Origin: Chelatococcus sp. YT9
GTDB taxonomy: Bacteria; Pseudomonadota; Alphaproteobacteria; Rhizobiales; Beijerinckiaceae
Reading direction: 5' to 3'
DNA length: 64,000 nucleotides
Assembly (NCBI RefSeq): GCF_018398315.1
Contig: NZ_JAHBRW010000001.1
Span: 3,976,501-4,040,500, forward strand
Positions 38,161-46,674 of this stretch are shown here, one piece after another; positions within the stretch are counted from its first letter, which is position 1, and every line of letters starts with the position of its first letter. The notes beneath the pieces are model-generated. The model saw only the letters and a list, made by a program, of their open reading frames with translations, had not been told where the DNA came from and searched no databases. The position numbers and the translations under genes were made by a program.

Positions 38161-40517
38161 GTCGATTTCACCTTTATTGCTTTAGCGCCCTTCGCAGTCC
38201 GTTCTGACCGCCCTCGCGACGACGCCGCCTTCCGGCCGCCCTTCTCCTTGAACCCACGATGCTTGCCACGCAACGCGGCCCCGCGTCGCCCCTCTGACAG
38301 AAGCTCGAAGCGCAACGCCCCAGCGACGGGCGCAGCCTCAAGCAGACGGACCTGCACGCGATCGCCGAGACGGTGCGTCTCACCCGTACGGCTGCCGACG
38401 AGCGCGTGCTGGCCCTCCTCGTAGCGGAAATAGTCGGCGCCGAGCGTGGCGGCTGGAATGAACCCGTCAGCGCCGGTTTCGTCCAGCTTCACAAAAAGCC
38501 CGGCCTTGGTGACACCAGAGATCTGGCCACTGAACTCTGCACCGATACGATCGGCCAGATGGTGTGCGATGAGCCGCTCCGTGGTCTCGCGCTCGGCCGC
38601 CATCGCGCGGCGTTCGGCCGCCGAAATCATCGCGGAAACCTCGGCAAGCTGCTCTGCGGTCGTGCCGGCGGGCAGGCCATCCGACCCGAGGCGTCCTGCC
38701 CGGATCAGCGCACGGTGCACCACGAGGTCGGCGTAACGGCGGATCGGCGACGTGAAATGCGCGTAGCGGCGTAAGTTCAGTCCGAAATGGCCGTAATTCT
38801 CCGAGGCGTATTCGGCCTGGGCCTGGGTGCGCAGCACCACTTCGTTCAGGAAGGCATTGTGCTCCGTTCCCTCCACCGCGGCCAGAATGCGGTTGAAAAG
38901 CGCCGGCCTCAGTGCGCCTGCCTTCGGTAACTTGAGGCCGATCGACGCCAAAACCTCACCAAGTGCCTGCATCTTCTCAAGCGACGGCTCGTCGTGCACC
39001 CGGTAGATGAGTGGCGAGTGGGTCGCCTCCAAGGTCTCGGCCGCGCAGACATTGGCAAGGATCATGAATTCCTCGATCAGCCTGTGCGCATCGAGGCGGG
39101 GCGGCGTCACGATGCGGTCGATCGTGCCATCCTCCTTGAGCACGAGCTTACGCTCCGGCAACTCGAGCGCGAGAGGTCCACGCTGCTCACGCGCCCGGGC
39201 GAGCGCGCCATAAGCCGCCCAAAGCGGCTTGAGCACCGGCTCCAGCAATGCCGCAGCGGGATCATCAGGCTGGGCATGGCTGTCGATCGCTCCCTGCGCC
39301 TGCTGGTAAGCGAGCTTGGCTGCGGAACGCATCATGACCCGGTGAAATGTGTGGCGCTTCTTGCGGCCATCGCCGTCGATGATGATGCGGAGCGCGAGCG
39401 CGGGCCGATCCTCGTGCGGCTTCAGCGAGCACAGGTCGTTCGAGATGCGCTCCGGCAGCATCGGCACCACCCGGTCCGGAAAGTAGACCGAGTTGCCGCG
39501 CTGCAAGGCATCCTTGTCGAGCGCCGATCCCGGCGTCACGTAGTGGGCGACGTCAGCGATGGCAACCGTCAGCACGAAGCCGCCGCGATTGTCCGGATCA
39601 TCATCCGGCGCGGCGTGAACGGCGTCGTCATGGTCCTTCGCGTCCACCGGGTCGATGGTCACCAGCGGCAGGTTGCGCCAATCCTCACGCCCGCGCAGGC
39701 TGACCGGCTGCGCGAGCTCGGCTTCCTTGAGGGCGCCGGGCGAGAAGCTATCCGGAATACCATGGGTGTGGATGGCGATGAGGCTGATCGCGCGCTCGGA
39801 ACGGATCGATCCCAGCCGCTCGCGTACCTTGGCCGACGGCGCGCCGAAGCGGCCGTGCCGGGAGACCGATACCGCGACGAGATCGCCGTCTTCAGCCTCC
39901 GCTGTGTCCTCAGGCGCAATCGGCAGCTCGCGGCCGAGGCTGCGTTTGTCGACGGCTACAAGCCGCCCCCCACCGCCGACGACGGAGCGGAAGACACCGA
40001 GAACCTGGGACTTGGCCTTCTCGATGACCTTGATCACGCGGCCCAGATAGGGCGGGCCTTCATCCTCGTCGCTCTCCTCGATCCGTATGACCGCGCGATC
40101 GCCGACACCCGGAGGTTTCTGGCCAGGGCGGGGACGCCGAGGCATCTGCAGGAGGATCTGCGGCGCCGCGCCATGCTCATCCGCATTCCATTCCACGGGT
40201 TCGGCGAGGAGCTCGCCGTCGCGATCGCGGCCGATGATGTCGGCGAGCACCACAGGCGGCAGCTTTTCGGCACGCGCCAAACGCTTTCCGCGCCGGCTGA
40301 CGTGGCCCTCGTCCTCAAGCTCGCGCAGCATTCGCTTCAGCCAGATGCGCTGGCCACCACCGATGCCGAAGGCCCGTGCGATCTCACGCTTGCCGACTTT
40401 GCCCTTCGCCTCCGCCAGGAAGGCCATGACGGCTTCCTTGCTGGGGAGATTGCTGTCCGTGCTGCCTGGTGCGGCTTGCGGCTTGCGAGTTTCAGTCGTC
40501 TTACGATATTTGGGCAC
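38139..40517 (-). CDS. rnr: Ribonuclease R
   Basis: 792 residues. A winged-helix-like N-terminal region and cold-shock domains precede the RNB domain, which starts near TIDPVDAKDHDDAVHA with the catalytic Asp cluster; DRVVPMLPERISNDLCSLKP is typical. An S1 domain (GVTKAGLFVKLDETGADGFIP) and a basic tail rich in Lys, Arg and Gly follow. It degrades structured RNA 3' to 5'. In relatives topA often lies directly upstream; here an acyl-CoA dehydrogenase gene does. Confidence 0.95.
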   Translation of the reverse strand: MPKYRKTTETRKPQAAPGSTDSNLPSKEAVMAFLAEAKGKVGKREIARAFGIGGGQRIWLKRMLRELEDEGHVSRRGKRLARAEKLPPVVLADIIGRDRDGELLAEPVEWNADEHGAAPQILLQMPRRPRPGQKPPGVGDRAVIRIEESDEDEGPPYLGRVIKVIEKAKSQVLGVFRSVVGGGGRLVAVDKRSLGRELPIAPEDTAEAEDGDLVAVSVSRHGRFGAPSAKVRERLGSIRSERAISLIAIHTHGIPDSFSPGALKEAELAQPVSLRGREDWRNLPLVTIDPVDAKDHDDAVHAAPDDDPDNRGGFVLTVAIADVAHYVTPGSALDKDALQRGNSVYFPDRVVPMLPERISNDLCSLKPHEDRPALALRIIIDGDGRKKRHTFHRVMMRSAAKLAYQQAQGAIDSHAQPDDPAAALLEPVLKPLWAAYGALARAREQRGPLALELPERKLVLKEDGTIDRIVTPPRLDAHRLIEEFMILANVCAAETLEATHSPLIYRVHDEPSLEKMQALGEVLASIGLKLPKAGALRPALFNRILAAVEGTEHNAFLNEVVLRTQAQAEYASENYGHFGLNLRRYAHFTSPIRRYADLVVHRALIRAGRLGSDGLPAGTTAEQLAEVSAMISAAERRAMAAERETTERLIAHHLADRIGAEFSGQISGVTKAGLFVKLDETGADGFIPAATLGADYFRYEEGQHALVGSRTGETHRLGDRVQVRLLEAAPVAGALRFELLSEGRRGAALRGKHRGFKEKGGRKAASSRGRSERTAKGAKAIKVKSTWHPTED

Positions 40518-40587
40518 GATATTGTCCAGACTGAAATCGCGAATACCACATGTGCAGGGCCTCGCAGGTCCTACGGTTGAGATAGGG

Positions 40588-42249
40588 TTAGATCAACGGC
40601 AAAGCCCGGCCAATCAAGCGATCGGCGACGCTACCGAGATCATTGGCACCCAAGGGCCATGGCGCCTTGGCGAGCCGGGTACGTGCATAGGCTTCCGCGA
40701 TCTCCGCAGGAGCCGATCCGACGAGAGCCGCCGTGGCTGCAAGCGCTGCCAACCGCGTCACCGCAAAGCGCGCCCGCGCCTCCGCCTCCGGATCCTTCAG
40801 CGCATCCTCCACATCCCGTGCAGCCTCGGCGGCGCCGGGCAAGCCCCGGGTTTCCTCACCCAGGGTGACGAGCGTAGCAGCGACGACCTCGGCCTGCTTG
40901 CTGGCCGCGCGCATGAGGTCAAGCGCCATCACGTTTCCGGCGCCTTCCCATATCGCGTTGACCGGCGCCTCGCGATAGAGGCGCGGCATCGGGCTCTCCT
41001 CGATATAGCCATTACCGCCGAGACATTCCATGGCCTCGAACACGAAACCGGGGGTTGCCTTGCATAGGGCGAACTTCACAACCGGTGTGAGCACCCGCGA
41101 CCGCGCTGCTTCATGCGGAGCCTTCTCGGCTCGATCGAAGCTTGCAGCGAGCCGCAACGAAAGTGCGGTCGCGGCCTCCTGCTCGAGGGCGAGATCCGCC
41201 AGCACCGCTCGCATCGCAGGCTGGTCGACAAGCTTGCGCTGGAAAACCGATCGATGTTGGGCATGGTGTATAGCGAGTGCGGTTCCCATGCGCAGGAGCC
41301 CCGCCGAAGCCACGGCGCAGTCGAGGCGCGTAAGCTGCACCATCTTGAGGATCGTGCTGATCCCCTTGTCTTCTTCGCCGATGCGCCATGCGAAGGCGTC
41401 TTTGAACTCGACCTCGGCCGAAGCATTCGAGCGATTGCCAAGCTTGTCCTTGAGCCGCTGGAAATGCAGCGCATTGACATTTCCGTCGGGGCGAAAGCGG
41501 GGCACGAGGAACGCCGTCGGTTCCTTTCCCACCTTCGCCAGCACGAGAAATCCGTCGCTCATCGGTGCCGAGAAGAACCATTTGTGTCCCGTCAACGCAT
41601 ATTCGTCGCCATCCGTCTGCACGGCGACCGTCGTGTTGGCTCGAACGTCCGTACCCCCCTGCTTCTCGGTCATTCCCATGCCGAGCGTAACGCCGCGCTT
41701 TTCCCAGAAGGGCAGGAAGCGTGCGTCGTAGGTCCGCGACCGGATCAGCGGCAGCCAGTCTCGCAGGCGATCGGGCGCGGCCTGGAGGGTAGCGACCGAG
41801 GCATGCGTCATGGTCATCGGGCAGACATGGCCACTCTCCACCTGGGCCGCCACGAACAGGCGCGCGGCGCGCTCGACATGCGGCATGCGCGGAGCTGTTT
41901 CGGCAAGCCCGTTGGGACCGGGGGGATCCCAGGTGGAGGCCTGCAGCCCGTTCTCGACGCTTGCCTCCATCAGCCAGTGGTAGGACGGATGAAACTCGAC
42001 CGTGTCTAAGCGGCGCCCAAAAGCATCATGGGTATGGAGTACGGGTGGATGCACATTGGCGAGGCGTGCCATGTCGAAACGCTCTGCTGCGCCCCACGCC
42101 TCGCCGTAAGAGAGGAAGCCACCGCTGATCGCATCGGCCCCATTATGTGCCATGGCATCCAGCAAGGTTTGGTCCAGCGCGACCAGATTAACCCCGACGA
42201 GAGGAGGCACCTGGTTGAACACCTCGTTGATTCTCGTCTTGACGGTCAA
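40588..42249 (-). CDS. aidB: AidB-like acyl-CoA dehydrogenase
   Basis: 553 residues from a TTG at 42249 with a perfect GGGAGG six bases upstream; an ATG at 42303 is in frame, but its product lacks the family N terminus, which here reads EVFNQVPPLVGVNLVALD as in AidB. FAD-binding and catalytic regions are GMGMTEKQGGTDVRANTT, ALTGHKWFFSAPMSDGF and MECLGGNGYIEESPMPRLYRE, the last with the conserved region of the isovaleryl-CoA group. AidB proteins are linked to protection from alkylating agents and may also bind DNA. It is divergent from fabD. Confidence 0.9.
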   Translation of the reverse strand: MTVKTRINEVFNQVPPLVGVNLVALDQTLLDAMAHNGADAISGGFLSYGEAWGAAERFDMARLANVHPPVLHTHDAFGRRLDTVEFHPSYHWLMEASVENGLQASTWDPPGPNGLAETAPRMPHVERAARLFVAAQVESGHVCPMTMTHASVATLQAAPDRLRDWLPLIRSRTYDARFLPFWEKRGVTLGMGMTEKQGGTDVRANTTVAVQTDGDEYALTGHKWFFSAPMSDGFLVLAKVGKEPTAFLVPRFRPDGNVNALHFQRLKDKLGNRSNASAEVEFKDAFAWRIGEEDKGISTILKMVQLTRLDCAVASAGLLRMGTALAIHHAQHRSVFQRKLVDQPAMRAVLADLALEQEAATALSLRLAASFDRAEKAPHEAARSRVLTPVVKFALCKATPGFVFEAMECLGGNGYIEESPMPRLYREAPVNAIWEGAGNVMALDLMRAASKQAEVVAATLVTLGEETRGLPGAAEAARDVEDALKDPEAEARARFAVTRLAALAATAALVGSAPAEIAEAYARTRLAKAPWPLGANDLGSVADRLIGRALPLI

Positions 42250-42536
42250 AGCCGGCCTCCCTCGCTGTGAGATGGGATTCTCTGTCCACTCAAGGCGGAC
42301 CATGCCGGCTGCAGGAAATCAAGTTTGCAGTCGGGATGCTGGATGTTGAATCGGGAGCCGGTCCAGGCCGGCTTATACCTGCGGTGCGGCGGGGGTTGTG
42401 CGAAAACCCGCAAGGCTCGATGGACCATTTGCATTTCCAGTGAAATCTATTCAGCCGGGAAAGTGTCGCTTGACAGGCTGGTGAGGCGATGCGAGACGGC
42501 CGCTCTGTTATTGAAGAATGAGCCCACGGAGCCAGG
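42250..42536. other. Divergent promoter region aidB/fabD
   Basis: No gene was recognised. A TTGACA occurs on the plus strand near 42470 but no convincing -10 follows at 17 bases. It must carry promoters for both genes. Confidence 0.4.
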
Positions 42537-43484
42537 ATGTCGCTCGCACTTACCTTCCCGGGGCAGGGCAGCCAGGCCGTCGGCATGGGCAAAGCGCTCG
42601 CCGAAGCTTTCGCGCCCGCCCGCGCCGTCTTCGCTGAGGTCGATGACACGCTATCGCAGAACCTGTCGCAGCTCGCCTTCGAGGGACCGGCGGAAGAACT
42701 TACCCTGACAGCCAACGCCCAGCCAGCCTTGATGGCGGTCAGCATGGCGGTGCTCAGGGTGCTCGAAGCCGAAGCCGGCTTTGATCTCACGAAGGAAGCA
42801 GCTTTCGTGGCCGGCCATTCGCTCGGTGAATATGCGGCGCTGGCCGCCGCAGGCAGCCTGTCGATCAGCGATACGGCGCGCCTTCTGCGCATTCGCGGCG
42901 ATGCGATGCAAAAGGCCGTTCCTGTCGGCGTCGGCGCTATGGCTGCACTCCTTGGCCTGGATTATCCCGATGCGGCGGCAATCGCTGCCGAGGCAGCCGA
43001 GGGCGATGTCTGCGCCGCGGCCAATGACAATGGCCCCGGTCAGGTTGTTGTCTCCGGTCACAAGGCGGCGGTTGAGCGCGCCGTCGCGCTCGCTCAGGCG
43101 CGCGGCGCCAAGCGCGCCATCATCCTGCCCGTATCCGCGCCCTTCCATTGTGTATTGATGCAGCCCGCGGCCGATGCGATGCGGGAGGCGCTCGCCGCTG
43201 TGACCGTGTCCGCCCCGCGCGTGCCGCTCGTCGCCAATGTGACCGCTGCGGCGATATCGGATCCTGAGACGATCCGCACGAGCCTCGTCGAGCAGGTGAC
43301 CGGCACCGTCCGTTGGCGCGAGAGCGTCGCCTGGATGGCTTCCGCGGGCGTTGATTCATTTTATGAGCTTGGTGCCGGCAAAGTCCTGACAGGTCTCGCT
43401 AAACGGATCGCCTCAGGCGCTACGGCAACCGCCATCGGTACGCCGGCAGATATCGCAGCGATCGCGGCGGGGCGTGCTGGCTGA
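42537..43484 (+). CDS. fabD: Malonyl-CoA:ACP transacylase
   Basis: 315 residues. The active-site motif GHSLGEYAA puts the catalytic Ser at S95, and the His is H204 in PFHCVLMQPA; FPGQGSQAVGMG at 8-19 is the oxyanion region. It loads malonyl groups on ACP for chain extension. The fabG ATG lies 49 bases after the stop. Confidence 0.95.
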   Translation: MSLALTFPGQGSQAVGMGKALAEAFAPARAVFAEVDDTLSQNLSQLAFEGPAEELTLTANAQPALMAVSMAVLRVLEAEAGFDLTKEAAFVAGHSLGEYAALAAAGSLSISDTARLLRIRGDAMQKAVPVGVGAMAALLGLDYPDAAAIAAEAAEGDVCAAANDNGPGQVVVSGHKAAVERAVALAQARGAKRAIILPVSAPFHCVLMQPAADAMREALAAVTVSAPRVPLVANVTAAAISDPETIRTSLVEQVTGTVRWRESVAWMASAGVDSFYELGAGKVLTGLAKRIASGATATAIGTPADIAAIAAGRAG

Positions 43485-43533
43485 TGAGGCAGGAACGCGC
43501 CCAGCAGCAAGGCAAGCGGAAGGAACAAGTCTG

Positions 43534-44271
43534 ATGTTCGATCTCAACGGCATGAAGATTGTCGTTACAGGCGCGACCGGCGGCATCGGCGGAGCAATCG
43601 CCCGGGCCCTGCACGCGCAAGGCGGCGAGGTGGTTCTGTCCGGCACGCGTCTCGAAGCGCTTGAGGCGCTGGCCGGCGAACTCGGCTCGCGGGTCCATGT
43701 CCTTCCCGTCAATCTCGGCGACAAGGACGCGGTTGAGGCACTTGTCCCGGCTGCCGAGGAGAAGCTCGGCGGGCTCGATGTTCTGGTGAACAACGCCGGC
43801 ATCACCCGTGACAATCTCTTCATGCGTATGAAGGATGAGGAATGGGAGACGGTGCTCGCCGTTAATCTGACAGCGGCCTTCCGGCTGTCCCGCGCCGCCG
43901 TCAAGGGCATGATGCGCCGCCGCTTCGGCCGCATCATCAATATCACGTCGATCGTCGGCGTGACTGGCAACCCCGGCCAAGGCAACTATGCGGCTTCGAA
44001 GGCGGGGCTGATCGGCATGTCCAAAGCGCTGGCGGGGGAGGTCGCGAGCCGCGGCATCACCGTCAACTGCATCGCGCCCGGCTTCATTACCTCGCCGATG
44101 ACCGATGCGCTGAACGACAAGCAGAGAGAATCAATTCTCGCCAATGTTCCGGCAGGCCGTCTCGGCAGCGGAGACGACTGCGCGGCCGCGACAGTCTATC
44201 TTGCATCCCGTGAGGCCGGCTACGTGACAGGTCAAACCCTCCACGTCAACGGCGGAATGGCAATGATCTGA
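43534..44271 (+). CDS. fabG: 3-oxoacyl-ACP reductase
   Basis: 245 residues from the ATG at 43534 with AAGGAA upstream; an in-frame ATG at 43474 overlaps fabD and adds a non-family leader. The NADPH motif TGATGGIG is at 12-19, NNAG at 86-89, and the Ser-Tyr-Lys triad is S139, Y152, K156. It reduces beta-ketoacyl-ACP in fatty-acid synthesis. The C terminus GYVTGQTLHVNGGMAM is typical. Confidence 0.95.
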   Translation: MFDLNGMKIVVTGATGGIGGAIARALHAQGGEVVLSGTRLEALEALAGELGSRVHVLPVNLGDKDAVEALVPAAEEKLGGLDVLVNNAGITRDNLFMRMKDEEWETVLAVNLTAAFRLSRAAVKGMMRRRFGRIINITSIVGVTGNPGQGNYAASKAGLIGMSKALAGEVASRGITVNCIAPGFITSPMTDALNDKQRESILANVPAGRLGSGDDCAAATVYLASREAGYVTGQTLHVNGGMAMI

Positions 44272-44573
44272 GTGGTTTGCGCGACTTGTGCGCAGCTGCG
44301 AGCATGGCTGTTGCAGGCTCTCGCCTTACGAAAGCGAGTGTGTTAACAAGCCTTTGAGAGGTTCGGGGTTCGGTGGGGGCAGGGCACCTTGCCATTCAGT
44401 CAGACGATGGCTGGATGCTAAGTTGCTCAGGCCAGGACCGACTGTCATGGAACTCACCCAAAAAGGCCGCACGGGTTGGCGCAAGCCTGCTCCTGCATGC
44501 CTTGAATATCAGGTCTTGGAAATCGCAGGCTTAACGGTCACAAGCCTTTTGCGAGCGGAACGAGGACGAAACG
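44272..44573. other. Intergenic leader of acpP
   Basis: About 300 bases without a gene, longer than usual between fabG and acpP, so acpP probably has its own promoter. A CTCGC/GCGAG hairpin lies near 44319-44338. The motifs TTAACAAGCCTTTGAGAG and TTAACGGTCACAAGCCTTTT share most of their bases and may be a small imperfect repeat. Confidence 0.4.
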
Positions 44574-44813
44574 ATGAGTGATATCGCCGAGCGCGTGAAG
44601 AAGATTGTCGTCGAGCACCTGGGCGTTGACGCGGAGAAAGTGGTCGAAGGCGCCCATTTCATCGACGACCTCGGCGCTGACAGCCTCGATACGGTCGAGC
44701 TCGTGATGGCCTTCGAGGAAGAGTTCAACGTAGAGATCCCCGATGACGCCGCCGAGACGATCGTTACCGTTGGCGATGCCATCAAGTTCCTCGAGAAGAA
44801 TGCCTCTGCCTGA
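44574..44813 (+). CDS. acpP: Acyl carrier protein
   Basis: 79 residues, acidic. The phosphopantetheine attachment serine is S37 in [18 protein letters not shown]. The predicted four-helix fold and the DAIKFLEKN end are typical. It carries growing acyl chains for FabD, FabG and FabF, all encoded next to it. 78 bases separate it from fabF. Confidence 0.97.
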   Translation: MSDIAERVKKIVVEHLGVDAEKVVEGAHFIDDLGADSLDTVELVMAFEEEFNVEIPDDAAETIVTVGDAIKFLEKNASA

Positions 44814-44891
44814 TGGCTTTGGTGCTTCGGCGCTTATTGGCCGATCCGCCGATGCCGGCGGTTCCGTCAGCGGCATCGCGGTGAGTATTCC

Positions 44892-46157
44892 ATGAGACGT
44901 GTGGTCGTAACGGGTCTTGGCTTGGTGTCGCCGCTTGGCTGTGGCGTCGAGACGACTTGGAAGCGGATCGTTGCAGGTGAAAGCGGTGCATCGCGCATCG
45001 AGGCCTTCGACGTATCCGATATAGCCTGTCGCATCGCTTGCTCGATCAAGCGCGGCGACGGTGCGGACGGTACCTTCAATCCCGATCAGTGGATGGATCC
45101 GCGCGACCAGCGCAAGGTCGATCCTTTCATTGTTTTCGCCATGGCGGCGGCCAAGCAGGCGCTTGATGATGCTGATTGGCATCCCGAGACAGCGGACGAT
45201 CAGTACGCTTCAGGCGTCCTGATCGGGTCCGGCATCGGCGGCATCGGGGGCATCTACGAGGCATCGATCACTCTTGCCGAGAAGGGCCCGCGGCGCCTTT
45301 CCCCCTTCTTCATTCCGGGACGCCTGATCAACCTGGCCTCGGGCTATGTGTCCATCGCCCACGGCCTCAAGGGGCCGAACCATGCTGTCGTGACGGCCTG
45401 CTCCACCGGCGCCCATGCCATTGGAGATGCCGCTCGTCTGATCGCCCTCGGCGATGCCGAGGTGATGGTGGCCGGCGGCACGGAATCGCCGCTTAACCGG
45501 CTGTCGCTTGCTGGTTTCGCCGCATGCCGCGCACTCTCGACCGGCTTCAATGACGAGCCCACACGGGCATCGCGGCCTTATGACAAGGACCGGGACGGCT
45601 TCGTCATGGGCGAGGGCGCAGGCGTCGTGGTGCTCGAAGAGTTGGAGCACGCCAAGGCGCGCGGCGCGAAAATCTACGCCGAAGTGATCGGCTATGGGCT
45701 ATCCGGCGATGCTTATCACATCACCTCGCCCGCTGAAGATGGCGATGGCGCTTTCCGCTGCATGCAAATGGCGCTGAAGCGCGCGGGCCTCTCCCTGGCG
45801 GATGTTGATTACGTCAATGCCCACGGCACATCGACGCCTCTCGGCGATGAAATAGAGCTCAGGGCCGTGGAGCGCCTGGCGGGTGATGCCGCCAGTCGGC
45901 TAACGATGTCGTCCACCAAGTCCGCGGTCGGGCATCTCCTCGGCGCTGCGGGTGCGATCGAGGCGATTTTCTCGGTTCTCGCCATCCGTGACGGCGTTGT
46001 GCCGCCGACGCTCAATCTCGACAATCCATCCGTCGAGACGCCGATCGACCTGGTCCCGCATAAGGCCAAGTCAATGCCGGTCGAGGTCGCCCTGTCGAAC
46101 TCCTTCGGCTTCGGTGGCACCAATGCGTCGCTGGTTTTCCGGCGCGTCGGTCCCTAA
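44892..46157 (+). CDS. fabF: 3-oxoacyl-ACP synthase II
   Basis: 421 residues. The Cys-His-His triad is C170 (TACSTG), H311 (NAHGTSTPLGDE) and H348 (VGHLLGAAGAIE), with K343 nearby. It condenses malonyl-ACP with acyl-ACP. In many Hyphomicrobiales mltG follows fabF in the same operon; here the operon stops and a secretion locus lies downstream. Confidence 0.96.
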   Translation: MRRVVVTGLGLVSPLGCGVETTWKRIVAGESGASRIEAFDVSDIACRIACSIKRGDGADGTFNPDQWMDPRDQRKVDPFIVFAMAAAKQALDDADWHPETADDQYASGVLIGSGIGGIGGIYEASITLAEKGPRRLSPFFIPGRLINLASGYVSIAHGLKGPNHAVVTACSTGAHAIGDAARLIALGDAEVMVAGGTESPLNRLSLAGFAACRALSTGFNDEPTRASRPYDKDRDGFVMGEGAGVVVLEELEHAKARGAKIYAEVIGYGLSGDAYHITSPAEDGDGAFRCMQMALKRAGLSLADVDYVNAHGTSTPLGDEIELRAVERLAGDAASRLTMSSTKSAVGHLLGAAGAIEAIFSVLAIRDGVVPPTLNLDNPSVETPIDLVPHKAKSMPVEVALSNSFGFGGTNASLVFRRVGP

Positions 46158-46674
46158 CGATCGCGTCGGGCGGGGGCATCCCGCCCGATATGACGAGGCT
46201 GGCCTATCCATTCACCTCAAAAGATCGGTAGCGCGTACGCCGTGGATCGCGCGCGAGCCCGTGGGGCGTACGATTGCCCTTTGACGTGCACCGTACGCCG
46301 AAGATAGACGCGTCTCCTCATGAATGGCTGATCCACCAGCGTCATTTTCAGCCTTGCGTCCGTACGCGATCCTGATCGGAACGCGTTGCCCCTCACTCGG
46401 GTGAAGGCCAGCCATCAGAAGCGGGTTCTCATCGGACAACAAGGTTGCTGGGACACGCGCGCCCATTCGGCCGATGTGATGCCCGCGCCGGTGTGTTGGG
46501 TCTCACAGCACTGTGAGCTGCGTGATCTGCGAAGACATTAGAATTTTCCAACTTACAATATCCCGTTGATTTCAGTTCGTTCGATTCATTTTGTGATTGT
46601 TCAGATCGTCATTAACCAAGCCTGCGCTCTGACTCGCACGGAATAATCGCGCGATATACGCCGGGATTTCATGC
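46158..46674. other. Gene-poor stretch between fabF and the secretion locus
   Basis: About 500 bases without a convincing gene. It holds a fabF-end hairpin, four CGTACG palindromes at 46234, 46267, 46292 and 46362, and an AT-rich part from about 46540 to 46640 that probably contains the promoter of the secretion genes. The first two palindromes sit in a CGTACGCC/GGCGTACG inverted repeat. Confidence 0.5.
46166..46188 (+). terminator. Hairpin after fabF
   Basis: TCGGGCGGG (46166-46174) and CCCGCCCGA (46180-46188) make a perfect nine-pair stem with a 5-base loop, just 9 bases past the fabF stop. No T tract follows, so it is a U-less terminator candidate. Confidence 0.6.

Noticed and set aside
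46212-46466. 84-codon minus-strand frame between fabF and the exporter
   Set aside because: No ribosome site or recognised family; kept only as part of the intergenic description.
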